64,000 nt of DNA from Symbiodinium natans (GCA_905221605.1 CAJNDS010001968.1:62001-126000), one strand, 5' to 3'; counted from the stretch's first letter, positions 53,863 through 63,793 are shown. Program-made: numbers and translations. The notes: generated by a model from the sequence alone, not told the origin.

Positions 53863-54107
53863 ATTAGGGTTTAGGGTTTAGGGTAATTGTGTAGGGTTTG
53901 GGTCCCAATAACGTTTTGACCGAAAGTTTTGACTGAAAGTTTTGACCGAAAGTTTCGACCGAACCGTTTTGACCGAGTTTTTTTTTTGGAACTATGTCTT
54001 TCATTTTTGGGAGGGGGGGGGAGGAGGCAGGGAGGGAGGAGGCGGCGGGGAGGGGGAGGGGTGGGGGGGGGGGGGGGGGGGGGGGGGGGGGAGGGGCTGG
54101 AACCCGG

Positions 54108-54981
54108 GCCTTTTTCATGCCGACCTGATTGTGCCCCGCTCCAAGGGCGGCGACCTTCGTACTGATGCGCCGTATGAACATGCACGTTTTTTTTAGGACG
54201 GCCTTTGCTTCTTTTTAGCTATTTCTGAGCGCCTGCCTGAGGGAAAAATGCTGCCTGTTTTTCTGGCAGGGCGCCGGCATCCGGGCTTTTGCCTCTCTTT
54301 TTTTGTTATTTCGAGTTTCCTATCTAAGGGGAAAATGTTGCCCGTTTATCTGGCAGGGCATCGGAATCCGGGCTCTTGTTTCTTTTTGTTATTTTTGGGT
54401 TCCATGGTCTTTTGGGGAGTCGCCTGATGCTTTTCGGGAGCCTCCTGGCTGGGGCGGCTCTTTTTTTATTTGGGGGGGGGGGGGGGGGGGGAATTGATGT
54501 TGGTGAAATCAATGAAGATTCGTAACCGAAAAGTGGCAGATGCGGTGCTGTAAATATGTTATCAACTTATGTTACTCACGTGAGTTGTGGATTGTAAGCA
54601 ATTTCTTTAGCTATATAGAAAAACATGTGGATCGGTGTCTCCACATGCTTGCCAGGAACAAAGAGGGCCCTGACGACTGGTGTAGCACGATACAGAGGTC
54701 GCCGGAGGAAGAATGTGTGCAAGGGCGAGCTGCCGATGTCAAGTCCTGAGAACACGGGCCTGCGCTGTAAAGTGACGTGTGATCGCGAGAAAGTTGTTGT
54801 GACACCTCCACGGCCGCTCAGGCCTGGCAATGGTGCCACACTTTTCGCCGGTGTGGAACAAACCGGCAAGCTTAAAGAAGGCAGCTCGGCATTACATGCG
54901 TAAGGTGGCAAACCTCTCGAAAGGCGCTAAAAAGGAAGGATGTCGCTTGCGCGAAGTGTACGTGTGCAGTCATGACTAGTC
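54108..54981 (+). CDS. Exon-like coding stretches at the start of the array-free island
   Basis: Three + strand pieces: 54112-54186 (FHADLIVPRSKGGDLRTDAP), 54640-54790 (TKRALTTGVARYRGRRRKNV, LRCKVTCDREKVVV) and 54804-54981 (LHGRSGLAMVPHFSPVWNK, AARHYMRKVANLSKGAKK, REVYVCSHD then TAG). Between the first two lies a tandem duplication (54205-54385). They are in different frames and could be exons or parts of a broken gene. Not recognised. Confidence 0.4.
54205..54385 (+). repeat. Tandem duplication of about 87 bases
   Basis: Both copies contain GTTATTT or GCTATTT, GGGAAAAATG.TGCC.GTTT, TCTGGCAGGGC and ATCCGGGCT; a third partial copy follows at 54385. Confidence 0.7.
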
Positions 54982-55187
54982 CTCTGCTGGTTTTGGAGCC
55001 CGAGGATAACAAACTATATATAAATAGATAAATATATGTATATATGACGATATACCAAAAGGAGCAAGTGGCGACGAGCTTGAGCAGCCCCGTCGGGTGA
55101 TGCTGCTTCTGTCGTTCATTGCCCACCATGCTGCTGGACTACAGATACGCCTGTGATGTGTTCGTTGTGTTGCTCACTAAACGACAG

Positions 55188-55738
55188 CCAGCTCATTAGA
55201 ATCATTCGGACACAGGCGATGGATGCCCCAAAAGAAGTTCAGGATCCTGGCATTCCGAGATGCCATTACCAAGCTGGGCCGACTGTGTGCGGTGAAGCGA
55301 ACAGGCGTTCGCTCATCGCTGGTCACTCAGCGGGCCCTGGTGACTCTGGACTGGCCGATGTCTTGCTACGCGACCTTGCAGGATTTGGCAAAGTGACCGC
55401 ATCAGCAATTGTTTCATTTCAGAATGCTTATGAACATCTCATGTTGGTGAAATCTGCGTAAATAATGGACAAAGCGTCATAATCACTTCCAGTGGACAGC
55501 TATATCCGATACGTGAGGTGGACTGGCTGGACTTTGCGGGGCCAGTGGTGAAGGGCCACATTTGGATCCCAGAGTCTGGCGTCGTCTTGGGACGTGAGGC
55601 CTGAAAGCACGGGCTTGCAATGATACAATGTTGTGGGTGACATGCCGCAAGTTGCACCCTGACCAGGCTGCACGGTACTTCAAGGCCTTCCTGAATTCTG
55701 GTGGTGGCGTGGTTACGCGTCAGTTTCTCGTCAAGTGA
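55188..55738 (+). pseudogene. About 550 bases of coding sequence broken by frameshifts
   Basis: Almost continuous + strand coding character but in successive frames: 55188-55396 (RWMPQKKFRILAFRDAITK, TQRALVTLDWPMSCYATLQ), then KVTASAIVSFQNAYEHLML to the TAA at 55461, then 55460-55602 (VIITSSGQLYPIREVDWLDF, VVKGHIWIPESGVVLGREA), then 55623-55738 (LWVTCRKLHPDQAARYFKAF, GGGVVTRQFLVK). The gaps are 0 to 20 bases with no intron signals, so this is more like a decayed intronless gene or an indel-rich assembly than spliced exons. Possibly a mobile-element protein, but I recognise no catalytic motif. Confidence 0.45.
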
Positions 55739-55747
55739 TGAATGTTG

Positions 55748-55803
55748 TCAAAGCAGAGATAGAGAAGGAGAGGGAGGGACTGAGAGAGAGGGTAGAGCGA
55801 AAG

Positions 55804-55842
<39 letters not shown>

Positions 55843-55991
55843 GATTAACTAGAGAGAAAAAGAGAGGGAAATAGAGATATGAAGAACTAGATAAACAATT
55901 AGAGAGGGAAAGAGAGAAAAGAGATGGACACAGAGAGATAAAGAGAGAGACAGAGATAGAAAGAGGAAGCAAAAGAGAGAATAAGAGAGCA

Positions 55992-56024
<33 letters not shown>

Positions 56025-56040
56025 CACACACACACACACA
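55748..56040. repeat. GA/CT-rich microsatellite region
   Basis: Irregular GAGA with short interruptions, ending in a CA run (56025-56042). Long Ser/Leu-rich reverse ORFs here are artefacts. Confidence 0.8.
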
Positions 56041-56550
56041 CATACGCCTATTTGTTTTTGGATATTGCACACATGGTTTCTGGAACTTGTATTTTCAATC
56101 TTGGATCCATGGCTATCTTGGCTCCATGGGCTTTGGACTCCTGGATCTCAGTTATTGTGTTCATGGGCTTAAAGAAAAAACTTAGTTCTGGGATATGGAT
56201 GCTGGGTGCGCCACCACGTCTTGACACGCGAATGAGTTTGTGTTTCGTATTTACTGTTGCTGCTTTCTTGCGGATTGGGTTTGGGTTCGTTGTTAGCCAC
56301 GTATGTCGTATGCGTTTTTGGTTGGCCACAGCTTCTTCTAAATGTCGAAGTGTTGAGGGTTGGTGCTCACGAAACGTGAAATGGAAGGACGACCTGGCAG
56401 GCATATGCAACCTGTAGATATACATATATGTGTGTACCATGCATATCTAAACATATGTTACGTAAAGAAACAACTATGTGTATATATATATATACACTCA
56501 CACACGTACACCTTGATTGATTTTTTCTGTGTTAATATGTGAGTATTTCT

Positions 56551-57050
56551 GTCAGGAATGAGATGCACTGCATGTTGGATGAGATCGTGGCGTTCCTATC
56601 CTTCGTGCTTCCGGTCGCACTCAAGAAGCCGCCACACATGTGGTTCGGCCTAAGTGCAGAGGACCATTTGCTGTGGTTGAGTGTGGTTGTCACATTCTGT
56701 TGTGGCTTTGTTCCTGAGATGGGGCGCGAGGTTTTCTGGCTAACAGCGGATATTGCGAATAAGAGCCCATTCGAATTTGCACGAATGTGGTTCACATGCA
56801 CATAGGCACGGTGAGCTGAATTGCCTTGTAAGAGGGAAATGTGGTTAAATGGGTTCGTCAGGACTTTGGTGAGATTGCCTCTGGCTATACGGGGCGCCCA
56901 TCTCAGTTGCTTAGGGTGTCCGTTGCAGAAATCAGGCACATGGTTTTTGTGCATGCGCCTAAGGACTTGGAAGACTCTGTGGCGCAGACCGTTCGTTTGA
57001 GTTGCTGCGCAAGGTTTGTTGCACTTACGACCCCGTTGCTTCACTGTTGA
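56551..57050 (+). CDS. Two adjoining + ORFs, anonymous
   Basis: First piece 56551-56805 (VALKKPPHMWFGLSAEDH, FVPEMGREVFWLTADIANK) ends at a TAG; second, shifted in frame, 56841-57050 (VKWVRQDFGEIASGYTGRP, HAPKDLEDSVAQTVRLS). They probably belong together, separated by an indel or a very short intron. The reverse strand is open for 170 codons over the same interval, so the strand is not certain, though the + pieces have the better composition. Confidence 0.35.
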
Positions 57051-57059
57051 GTGGGGAGA

Positions 57060-57920
57060 AGTTTTTCGCTGTCAATAATCAGTTTCGAGGTTATTGACGA
57101 TTCTATGACGACGAGCGAGCGATGAACTTGAGTGGATGCACTTGTGTTAAAACAAGGCCGATGCGTGGGAAGTGCTTTCGGAAATGGAAATAAGTAAAAC
57201 CCACGAAAAGATATTCTGAAACATCAAATGATTTACAGGCTAAGCAGTCATCTTTTGCATACCTATCTTCTGCTTTTTCACATCCCTAAATATAGTGAAC
57301 CCACCCGAAGACGCATTATGTCTCATTGGACTATTCTCGGTCTATGTGTGTCTGTGGGGCAGGGGGGGGCGGGGGGCAACGGTTGGCAGGAGGGTGAACC
57401 GGGGGCCACGGCAGGGGAGAAGGGGGGGGGAGAAGGGGGGTGGGCGCGGGTGGTTTGGAACCTTTTTTGGGGCTTTGCCGGCGCTTTGTTGTCTGGGCCC
57501 TGCGTGGGGTGGAAGAAGAAGTCCTCCAATTTTTTTTCGTTGTTGGAACCTCCGTTCACGCTTTTTGGGAGGGGGGGAAGAAGCTTTCTTGGAGATTTTT
57601 GGGTGCCTCTCGGCAGGGGTGGAAACCCAAAAAGTTTTGACGGGGGAGGCTTTTTTGTGCTTTTGGGTGCCTTTTGGAGGCTTTTGGGATGCCGGGGCCT
57701 TTTTTGGGGCCTTTCAGTGTTTTGTGGGGTCTTTTGAGGCTTCGAGCCTTTTGGCTTCCCAGGGCCTTTTTGGGGCCTGGGCCTGTCGGAACTTTTTTGG
57801 GGCGTGCTTGGTGGGGGCTTGTTGGGGCTTTTTGGTGCCTCCTGGTTTTTTTGGGGCATTTTGCCTCCTTGGGCCTCCTTCCCAAGCCTCTTCCCCCTGA
57901 GTTCGTAGTGTGGCGGCTTT
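57060..57920. other. G/T-rich low-complexity DNA
   Basis: From about 57355 the + strand is dominated by GGGG, TTTTGGGG and GGGCCTTTT motifs repeated irregularly. Long ORFs exist on both strands (up to 301 codons on the minus strand, Lys/Pro-rich) but follow the repeat, not a protein. Probably intron. Confidence 0.55.
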
Positions 57921-57923
57921 GCA

Positions 57924-58203
57924 ATGGACGCACCTCCCAGGGTCAGCGCGTTGCAGATGAGAGCGTGTGAGATGTGGGTCCGTACATTGAGTATGGACCA
58001 ACTTGTCATGGTGGCAGAACGAATTGAGGACGTTCTGGCAGACAGGGAGCTGTGGTCGCTTGCAAGCCAGGCGTGATCAGCTGAATGCAGCGCTCTCACA
58101 GGCTGCGAGCTCATCTTCTGCGCAGCAAGATAATCAGCCGCGCTCACAGCATCCCAGCTCTTCGTCTCATGACAACTCCTGGGAGTTTCTTGATCCACAG
58201 TAG
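57924..58203 (+). CDS. Two overlapping + frames ending in a serine-rich tail
   Basis: 57924-58076 reads MDAPPRVSALQMRACEMW and then SMDQLVMVAERIEDVLADR to a TGA. A frame one base away, 58058-58203, continues RRDQLNAALSQAASSSSAQQ and SSHDNSWEFLDPQ to a TAG. The helix-rich first part and Ser/Gln-rich tail look like the C-terminus of one protein with a frameshift at about 58065. Not recognised. Confidence 0.4.
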
Positions 58204-58424
58204 GCCGACCCCATCGATTTTGATTCAAGTCTGCTTGGCAGGCGAAGGACAGTACAAAAGGTGTTTGCTTGCGTGCATCTGTGTTATGCGATCATTCACT
58301 GTCAGCGAGCAGTGACGCCTGCGCCAGCTCCCCAGCTGTTTTGTCATGTGCTGCGTTTAAGGCTTAAGAACGTCCGAGGCTAACTGTTGTTTGTCTTTGA
58401 GGAGCTTCAAATAGCAACGGGTGC

Positions 58425-58751
58425 TTGGCCTCTGGGGTGAAACGAGATGCTGAAACAGCGGGTCTTGATGAGAACATAAACCGAGAATCGAGGGTCCAGT
58501 GGCTGGCGGTACTGGTCACCAATGTTCCGATTGTGGATGTTGTGCTTTGTAGAATGGCCACTACAGGAACAGTCGACGACATCCAGTTTGCGGTTGCTGA
58601 TGATGTGTGGCGTCGCACTGGGCATGATTTACGTACTTCCAGTTTTTGCCTGGAGCTGCAGGGCCGACATGTGCCCTTTAGCACGAACCTCAGCGACTTG
58701 CCGTTGCATCCTGGTACTTGCATGCGCTTCAGTCTTCGACTCACCCACTGA
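58425..58751 (+). CDS. Possible diverged ubiquitin-like domain, anonymous ORF
   Basis: 108-codon + frame. The stretch TTGTVDDIQFAVADDVWRR, CLELQGRHVPF and LPLHPGTCMRFSLRL has the order strand, helix, strand, loop, strand of a ubiquitin-like fold (compare the usual pattern of TL.D..I...STLHLVLRL). That is inference from shape only. A reverse-strand frame of 126 codons overlaps it. It follows the 57924-58203 coding pieces and might be another exon of the same gene. Confidence 0.3.
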   Translation: MASGVKRDAETAGLDENINRESRVQWLAVLVTNVPIVDVVLCRMATTGTVDDIQFAVADDVWRRTGHDLRTSSFCLELQGRHVPFSTNLSDLPLHPGTCMRFSLRLTH

Positions 58752-58981
58752 CAGGACGCTTACTTAGGCGGAACCTCTGAGTGTAGCAAGGAAATCCGTT
58801 TTCACATGCCTGTAGGGGCTTTTCGTGTTTTGCACCCAATGAGACAGAAGACCTGCACATCAGACAGGCGATTGGTTCTGTGCCCTTCCTCGGAAAATGG
58901 ACCGACTGGATTGAATGTGTAGTATTGAGTGATAGAAAGGATGGAGAATTTATTCATGGTGTGAATTTGAGAACAAAATAA

Positions 58982-59540
58982 AAGGCTTTTCCGTCTCAAC
59001 CATTTTTTGCCATTTTAGAATGGTAAAAAATGGTTGAAATGGAAAATCGGGCCTTGGGGGAAAAGCCCCAAGCAATTAAAATTGTTGAAATGGTTGAAAT
59101 GGAAAAGGCTTTTCCATTTCAACCATTTTTTACCATTTTAAAATGGCAAAAAATGGTTGAAATGGAAAAGCCTTTTCCATTTCAACCGTTTCAACCATTT
59201 CAACCATTTTAATTGCTTGGGGCTTTTCCCCCAAGGCCCGATTTTCCATTTCAACCATTTTTTCCCATTTGAATTAGTAAAAAATGGTTGAAATGGAAAA
59301 GGCTTTTCCATCTCAACCATTTCAACCATTTCAACCGTTTCAACCATTTTAACCATTTCAACCACTTTAATTGCTTGGGGCTTTTCCCCAAGGCCCGATT
59401 TTCCATTTCAACCATTTTTTCCCATTTGAAATGGTAAAAAATGGTTGAAATGGAAAAGGCTTTTCCATTTCAACTATCTTTTTCCTTTTTGAAATGGTAA
59501 AAATGGTTGAAACGGAAAAGGCTTTTCCATTTCAACCAGA
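58982..59540. repeat. Cluster of nested palindromes
   Basis: Repeated blocks of GGCTTTTCCATTTCAACCAT and the inverse ATGGTTGAAATGGAAAAGCC around AT-rich centres, plus GGGCTTTTCCCCAAGGCCCG. At least six arms in alternating orientation. Confidence 0.85.
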
Positions 59541-59545
59541 GCCCT

Positions 59546-59620
59546 GGTACTAGTAATAGTACTAGTACTAGTAGTACTAGTACTAGTAGCACTACTAGTA
59601 CTAGTACTAGTTGAAGTACC
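59546..59620. repeat. ACTAGT-type palindromic microsatellite
   Basis: About ten overlapping ACTAGT / AGTACT units; self-complementary throughout. Confidence 0.85.
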
Positions 59621-59751
59621 AGTCAAGAATCCTCCTTCCCAAATTGGGCCATCTGCTAGGCCCTTCTTGGGCCAAGCCTCCTCCTTTGCAAATTAGGCTT
59701 CTTCTTGGGGCCCGGGCCTCTTTCCCAAGCCTCCTCCTTCCCAAATTCACG

Positions 59752-59905
59752 GGCCGGACCATGAACTCAGTAAACTTGTTCTTGAAGAACGCCTTGCCCA
59801 GCTTCGTGACGCGGTAGCTGCCGTCGGGCTGCAGGCTGCGCGCCAGCTTCTTGGCGCTTCCTCTAAGGAGGATGAAGTCGTTGGGGCCGTCCCGCACAAG
59901 CGGCT
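59752..59905 (-). CDS. Reverse-strand exon-like segment between GGAAGGAGG-type repeats
   Basis: On the minus strand reads SRKPLVRDGPNDFILLRGS, AKKLARSLQPDGSYRVTK and LGKAFFKNKFTEFMVRPV with strong GC preference at third codon positions, unlike the flanks. It has AG just upstream on the minus strand and GTGAAT after the last codon. Both sides are repeats built from CCTCCTTCCCAA and CTTGGGCC motifs (59625-59750 and 59915-60015). An isolated exon in opposite orientation to everything else in the window, so possibly a captured fragment. Confidence 0.45.
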
Positions 59906-60037
59906 TTCTTGAAATCCTTCCCAGCCTTTTTCAAAATGGGCCTCCTTCTTGGGGCTCGGGCCTGCAGGCCCGGGTCCTCCTTCTTGGGCCCGGCCTCCTT
60001 CCCAAGCTAGGGCCTCGACTTATTTTGAAAACCTTAA

Positions 60038-60165
60038 ACTCCCCTGCTCCCCCACTCCCCCACTCCCCGACTCCCCCACTCCCCCACTCACAGTGCACAG
60101 TGGGAGTGGGGGAGTGGGGGAGATGGGAGTGGGAGAGTGGCGGAGGGGAGTGGGAAGGGTGGGGG
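60038..60165. repeat. Near-perfect hairpin of CTCCCCCA units
   Basis: CTCCCCCACTCCCCCACTCA, then CAGTGCACAG, then the inverse TGGGAGTGGGGGAGTGGGGG. Likely a strong cruciform or G-rich structure. Confidence 0.85.
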
Positions 60166-60280
60166 AGTGAATTTGCGCTTGGGGGCCAATTTTGGGCTTT
60201 GGGAGAGTTGTGTAGGCGGTTTGCTTTCGCTCAGTCCATCGTGAGCGGGGCACAGCGCTCGCTGTGGAGCGTGCTGGTGC

Positions 60281-60720
60281 TTGGCTGGAAGCTTGGTGAG
60301 CGACTATCATGGTGGATGCGGGCTATCGCAGGCTGTGCCCCCTGCGATGCACTTCGGCGTGCCAGCACTCTGTGGGCGGTTGGATGTCCACACACCGCAG
60401 GTGCCATTTCAAATTCATCATCGGGCTTGCCACTTGGTGATGCTATGCATGTCTTTGCAAGCAACAAGGCCATCAGCTTCACTACATGTCCATTTTGCTT
60501 TCTGGGTTTGCTTTGCAGAAGTTCTGGAGGTCTTGGGTCGATGGCTTTTGGTACAAACACGTGGCCGGGCTTCCAGATGCCAGCTCTCCTTTTTGCGCTT
60601 CGCACTGACATCTCTACCTCCAAGCGAACCGCAGGCACTTCAAAACAGCTTGGGCCAGGGCTTGCGTGCAGCCGTGCGTTCACTTGGCCAGTGGCAACTA
60701 AGAGGAAACTGTGAAAGCTA
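60281..60720 (+). CDS. Anonymous ORF, strand and frame uncertain
   Basis: Two + frames and one minus frame stay open across this GC-rich interval. The most protein-like is the + frame with RPSASLHVHFAFWVCFAEVL, then LEVLGRWLLVQTRGRASR and QNSLGQGLRAAVRSLGQW. It ends where a tandem CCAATTTTGGGCTTTGG-type repeat begins (60715). No family recognised. Confidence 0.25.
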
Positions 60721-60880
60721 CCGGCAGGAATTTTGGGCTTTGGCGGCCAATTTTGGGCTTTGGAGCTTGGGTCTGGGAGCCAATTTTGGGCTCTGCAAGC
60801 CAATTTTGGGCTTGGGGACAAATTTTGGGTTGGGCTTGGGGAGCCAATTTTGGGCTTTGGAAGGCGATTTGGGCTTTGTT
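60715..60880 (+). repeat. Tandem CCAATTTTGGGCTTTGG-type repeat
   Basis: About seven units with variable spacers (GGAGCTTGGGTCTGGGAG, GGGGACAAATTTTGGG); each AATTTTGGGCT core is conserved. An earlier unit lies at 60186. Confidence 0.75.
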
Positions 60881-61231
60881 TGCCGGGGCCCGGGAAGGCC
60901 CCACAGGTTTAAGTAAATTGAACATTGGCCTCCCGCTTTGGATTAATTTACTTAAACTCTGTTTGTCAGCTGTTTAGACAAATATCTTGGAAAATTCAGA
61001 ATGATACCACATACAATTTCTATTTATTTTGTCTTGAGGGTTTAGGGTTTAGGGTTTAAAGCGTTTAGGGTTTAGGGTTTGGTGTAGGGGGTTGGGGGTG
61101 GTTGGGGGTTGGGGGGCTCGGTTTCCTAAATTTAGATAATTAAGATGGGGTTTGGGGGGTGGGGGGGCACTGCTTCGGGCTTAGGGTTTTTCTGGGTTTA
61201 GGTTCTATCCAGTCTTCCGCCGGCACATCAG

Positions 61232-63793
61232 TTTGTGATGCGATACGCATGGAGGGGCCGTGAGGCAGCTTCAGTTCGTTCTGAGACGGTGCTTCTGAAT
61301 CAGAAACCATAAAGCTGATCCCTGGACCCTAAACCGTAAACCCTAAACCCTAAACCCTAAACCCTAAACCCTGAACCCTCAGTTTGAGGTTTTTTAGCCG
61401 GTGTGTTGAGGCTAGGAGCTTGAGGTAGCGCATTCAGGGTCCCAAGCACTCTATAGCTGCTTCAGGGCTTCAGGGCCTATTGGAAGTTTCAGCAGGTTCA
61501 TGTTACGTAAGTAGGGTAACTATAGCTATGGGACCGTCAGTTCTGGTGCTACTGCAACATCCTCCATGGCAAGGATGCAACCTGCACGCCCACCACGAAG
61601 ACCCAGGAAGAAACACTGTCGTACTGGACGGTAAGTATAGCTATGAGAGGTCAAAGCCTTGTTTTCGGGTTTTTAACCCGAGTTCTACTTAAGCAACGTT
61701 CCCTTGAACTCCATTAGGGATCGCCTAGTAGGGCTTCGTGTTTAGGGATTAAAACTATTCCCTACACACGCAAACTGTACATCATCGTCCACAGTGCAAA
61801 ACCCTAAACCCTAAAGCCTGACCCTAAGACAAACCATCATGTTGCAGGCCCAATTCGCTTCTCCTCGTAGCGCCCAGGGAAGGTTTACTGGCTTAGGGGG
61901 GAGGATTGCGCCCGAAACCCTAAACCCTAAACCCTAGACCGACTGAATCCCTACAAACCGCCCAACCGCACAAACGCTTACCCCTCTGGGTTGAAGCCAG
62001 AGTTGTGAGTCAGGACTGGAATGCCAGCAGCCCGAACTAGCTGAGCGTGGCTGAGAGTTTAGGGTTTAGGGTTTAGGGTTTTCGGGCGCAATCCTTTAGG
62101 GTTTAGGGTTTAGGGTTTAGGGTTTAGGGTTTAGGGTTTAGGGTTTAGGGCCAAGTTCCGAGCTTAGGGATGCAAAAGCCTGTTTCTGGCCTACCTGAAA
62201 GGGTACTTACATGTATCGTCCCTAGGGGCCCTTGGGTTTTATAGGGTATATAAGGGGTCCCCCATTGAAGGGCCCTATGTTTATAAGAGGCAGGACTCGT
62301 CACTTAGCACAAGCTGCGTGCCAAGTAGCCATCCCAGTAGATCCATTTTAAGAACTGACCGGTGGGTCCGCGAGCACCGAAGCTAGCACCTGAGCACCTG
62401 GGGTTACGCCCCCCCTCCCAAAAAAAAAAAAAAAAAACACACATATATATATATATAAATATCAATGATAATAAACTGACCCTAAGCCCTACACCCTAAA
62501 CCCTCGGCCCCTTTAGGGTGTAGCACAAGACTTTCAGCACGAGGAGCTGCAAATCTTAGATCCCGTCAGCAGACCCTGGGGCTCCAAGCCCATAGTAGGG
62601 TTCAGGGTTTAGGGTTTAGGGTTTAGGGTTTAGGGTTTAGGGTTTAGGGTTTAGGGCTATAGACTTCAGACCCCGATGTAGGGTTTAGGATTCAGGGTTG
62701 AGGGTTTTGGGTCTAGGGCCTAGGGTTTCGGGCTTATGTGTATACTTGGAGCCTTAGGGCGGCAAGCTGCATCCTCTGTGCAATGACGGAGGAGGCGCTT
62801 TTGTTACAAGCTGGTGCCCCTTTCAGTTCGACAGAGCTTGCGGAAATCCCAGACCCTAAACTCCATCATTGTTTGGGGTTTAGGGTTTAGGGTTTAGGGT
62901 TTAGGGTTTAGGGTTTAGGGTTTAGGGTTTAGGGTGTAGCATTGAGGGTTTGGGGCTTAGAGTCAGGGTTTAGGGTTTACTTTCCGCGGTGGGGTGGTGC
63001 CACATCACTTCGGAGGCTTTGCCAGAGACTTTGGGGTTTGGGCTCTAGGAGGCCAAAAGCAATTAAAAACCTTAGCAAACGATAAGCGGTTAGGCCTTGC
63101 CATACAGAAAAACTTCCCATGAAACCGCTGCATTGGGGTGGGGGTGGGGAGGGGGGGGGTTAGGGACTCAAAAATTTGCTTGGTGTAGGGTTTAGGAGTC
63201 AGGGTTGAGGGTTTCGGGTCTAGGGTCGAGGGTTGAGGAGTCCATGGGTAGGGTGTTTACGGCATGGGCTCAGCAAATTAGTGGCTGCAGCTTCATGGGG
63301 TTTAGGGTTTAGGATGTAGGGTTTAGCTTTATGGGGTTGAGGGTTTAGGTTTTGGAAGACGTTTTCAGGAGTTGTTGGGCTCTGGTTGCAGTTGCCTCCT
63401 GTAGAGTCGGGTGCTGAAGCCATACCTCACATGCTCCTACTTCAACTGGGCTCGTGCTAAGCTTAGATGAATTCTGTTGCCCTAAACCCTAAACCCTAAA
63501 CCCTACACCCTAAACCCTAAACCTTGCATAACCCGATTATTGCAACTTAGCTTAGGTTCCTTCGCAAGAGGGCCCAGCTAGCTGCCATTCCCGCCTTGAT
63601 GTCTGTGTCTTTGTGGCAGACACTAATCCCTAAACCCTAAAACCTTACCCTAAACCCTAAACCCTAAACCCTAACCCCTAACCCCTAAAACCTTAACCCA
63701 CACCCTAAACCCTAAACCCTGGTCTCTTCTAGCGGCTCGGAACGAAAAGGGACACCATCTTGTATGATTCCGATAGCAACATGCGCTGGAGGG
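61232..63793 (+). CDS. Exon-like segments of an unidentified, partly Cys-rich gene
   Basis: Segments after AG: 61232-61306 (FVMRYAWRGREAASVRSE), 61541-61630 (FWCYCNILHGKDATCTPTT, EETLSYWT; clean CAG acceptor and GTAAGT donor, 30 codons), 62014-62036 (DWNASSP), about 62533-62595 (HEELQILDPVSRPWGSK), 62767-62845 (LHPLCNDGGGAFVTSWCPF) and 63733-63793 (RLGTKRDTILYDSDSNMRWR, GTAAAG donor). Separated by TTTAGGG arrays as in the rest of the window. At least one has canonical GT-AG signals. Gene continues to the right of the window or ends unresolved. Confidence 0.45.
61903..62094. repeat. Inverted repeat with telomere-like units inside both arms
   Basis: Left arm GGATTGCGCCCGAAACCCTA and further CCCTAAA units; right arm TTTAGGG units then TTTTCGGGCGCAATCC. 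The 15 outer bases match perfectly. A TTTAGGG array continues right after the right arm. Confidence 0.75.
62094..62938 (+). repeat. Three TTTAGGG arrays
   Basis: 62094-62150, 62603-62655 and 62878-62938, each of seven to nine nearly pure units, separating exon-like segments. Confidence 0.85.

Noticed and set aside
53864-54196. Poly-Pro or poly-Gly ORFs
   Set aside because: Caused by a G run of about 30 bases at 54061-54091.
55748-56070. Ser/Leu-rich reverse ORFs
   Set aside because: Translation of the GA/CT microsatellite.
57323-58228. 301-codon Lys/Pro-rich reverse ORF
   Set aside because: Covers G/T-rich low-complexity DNA; the only convincing codons in this interval are on the + strand at 57924-58203.
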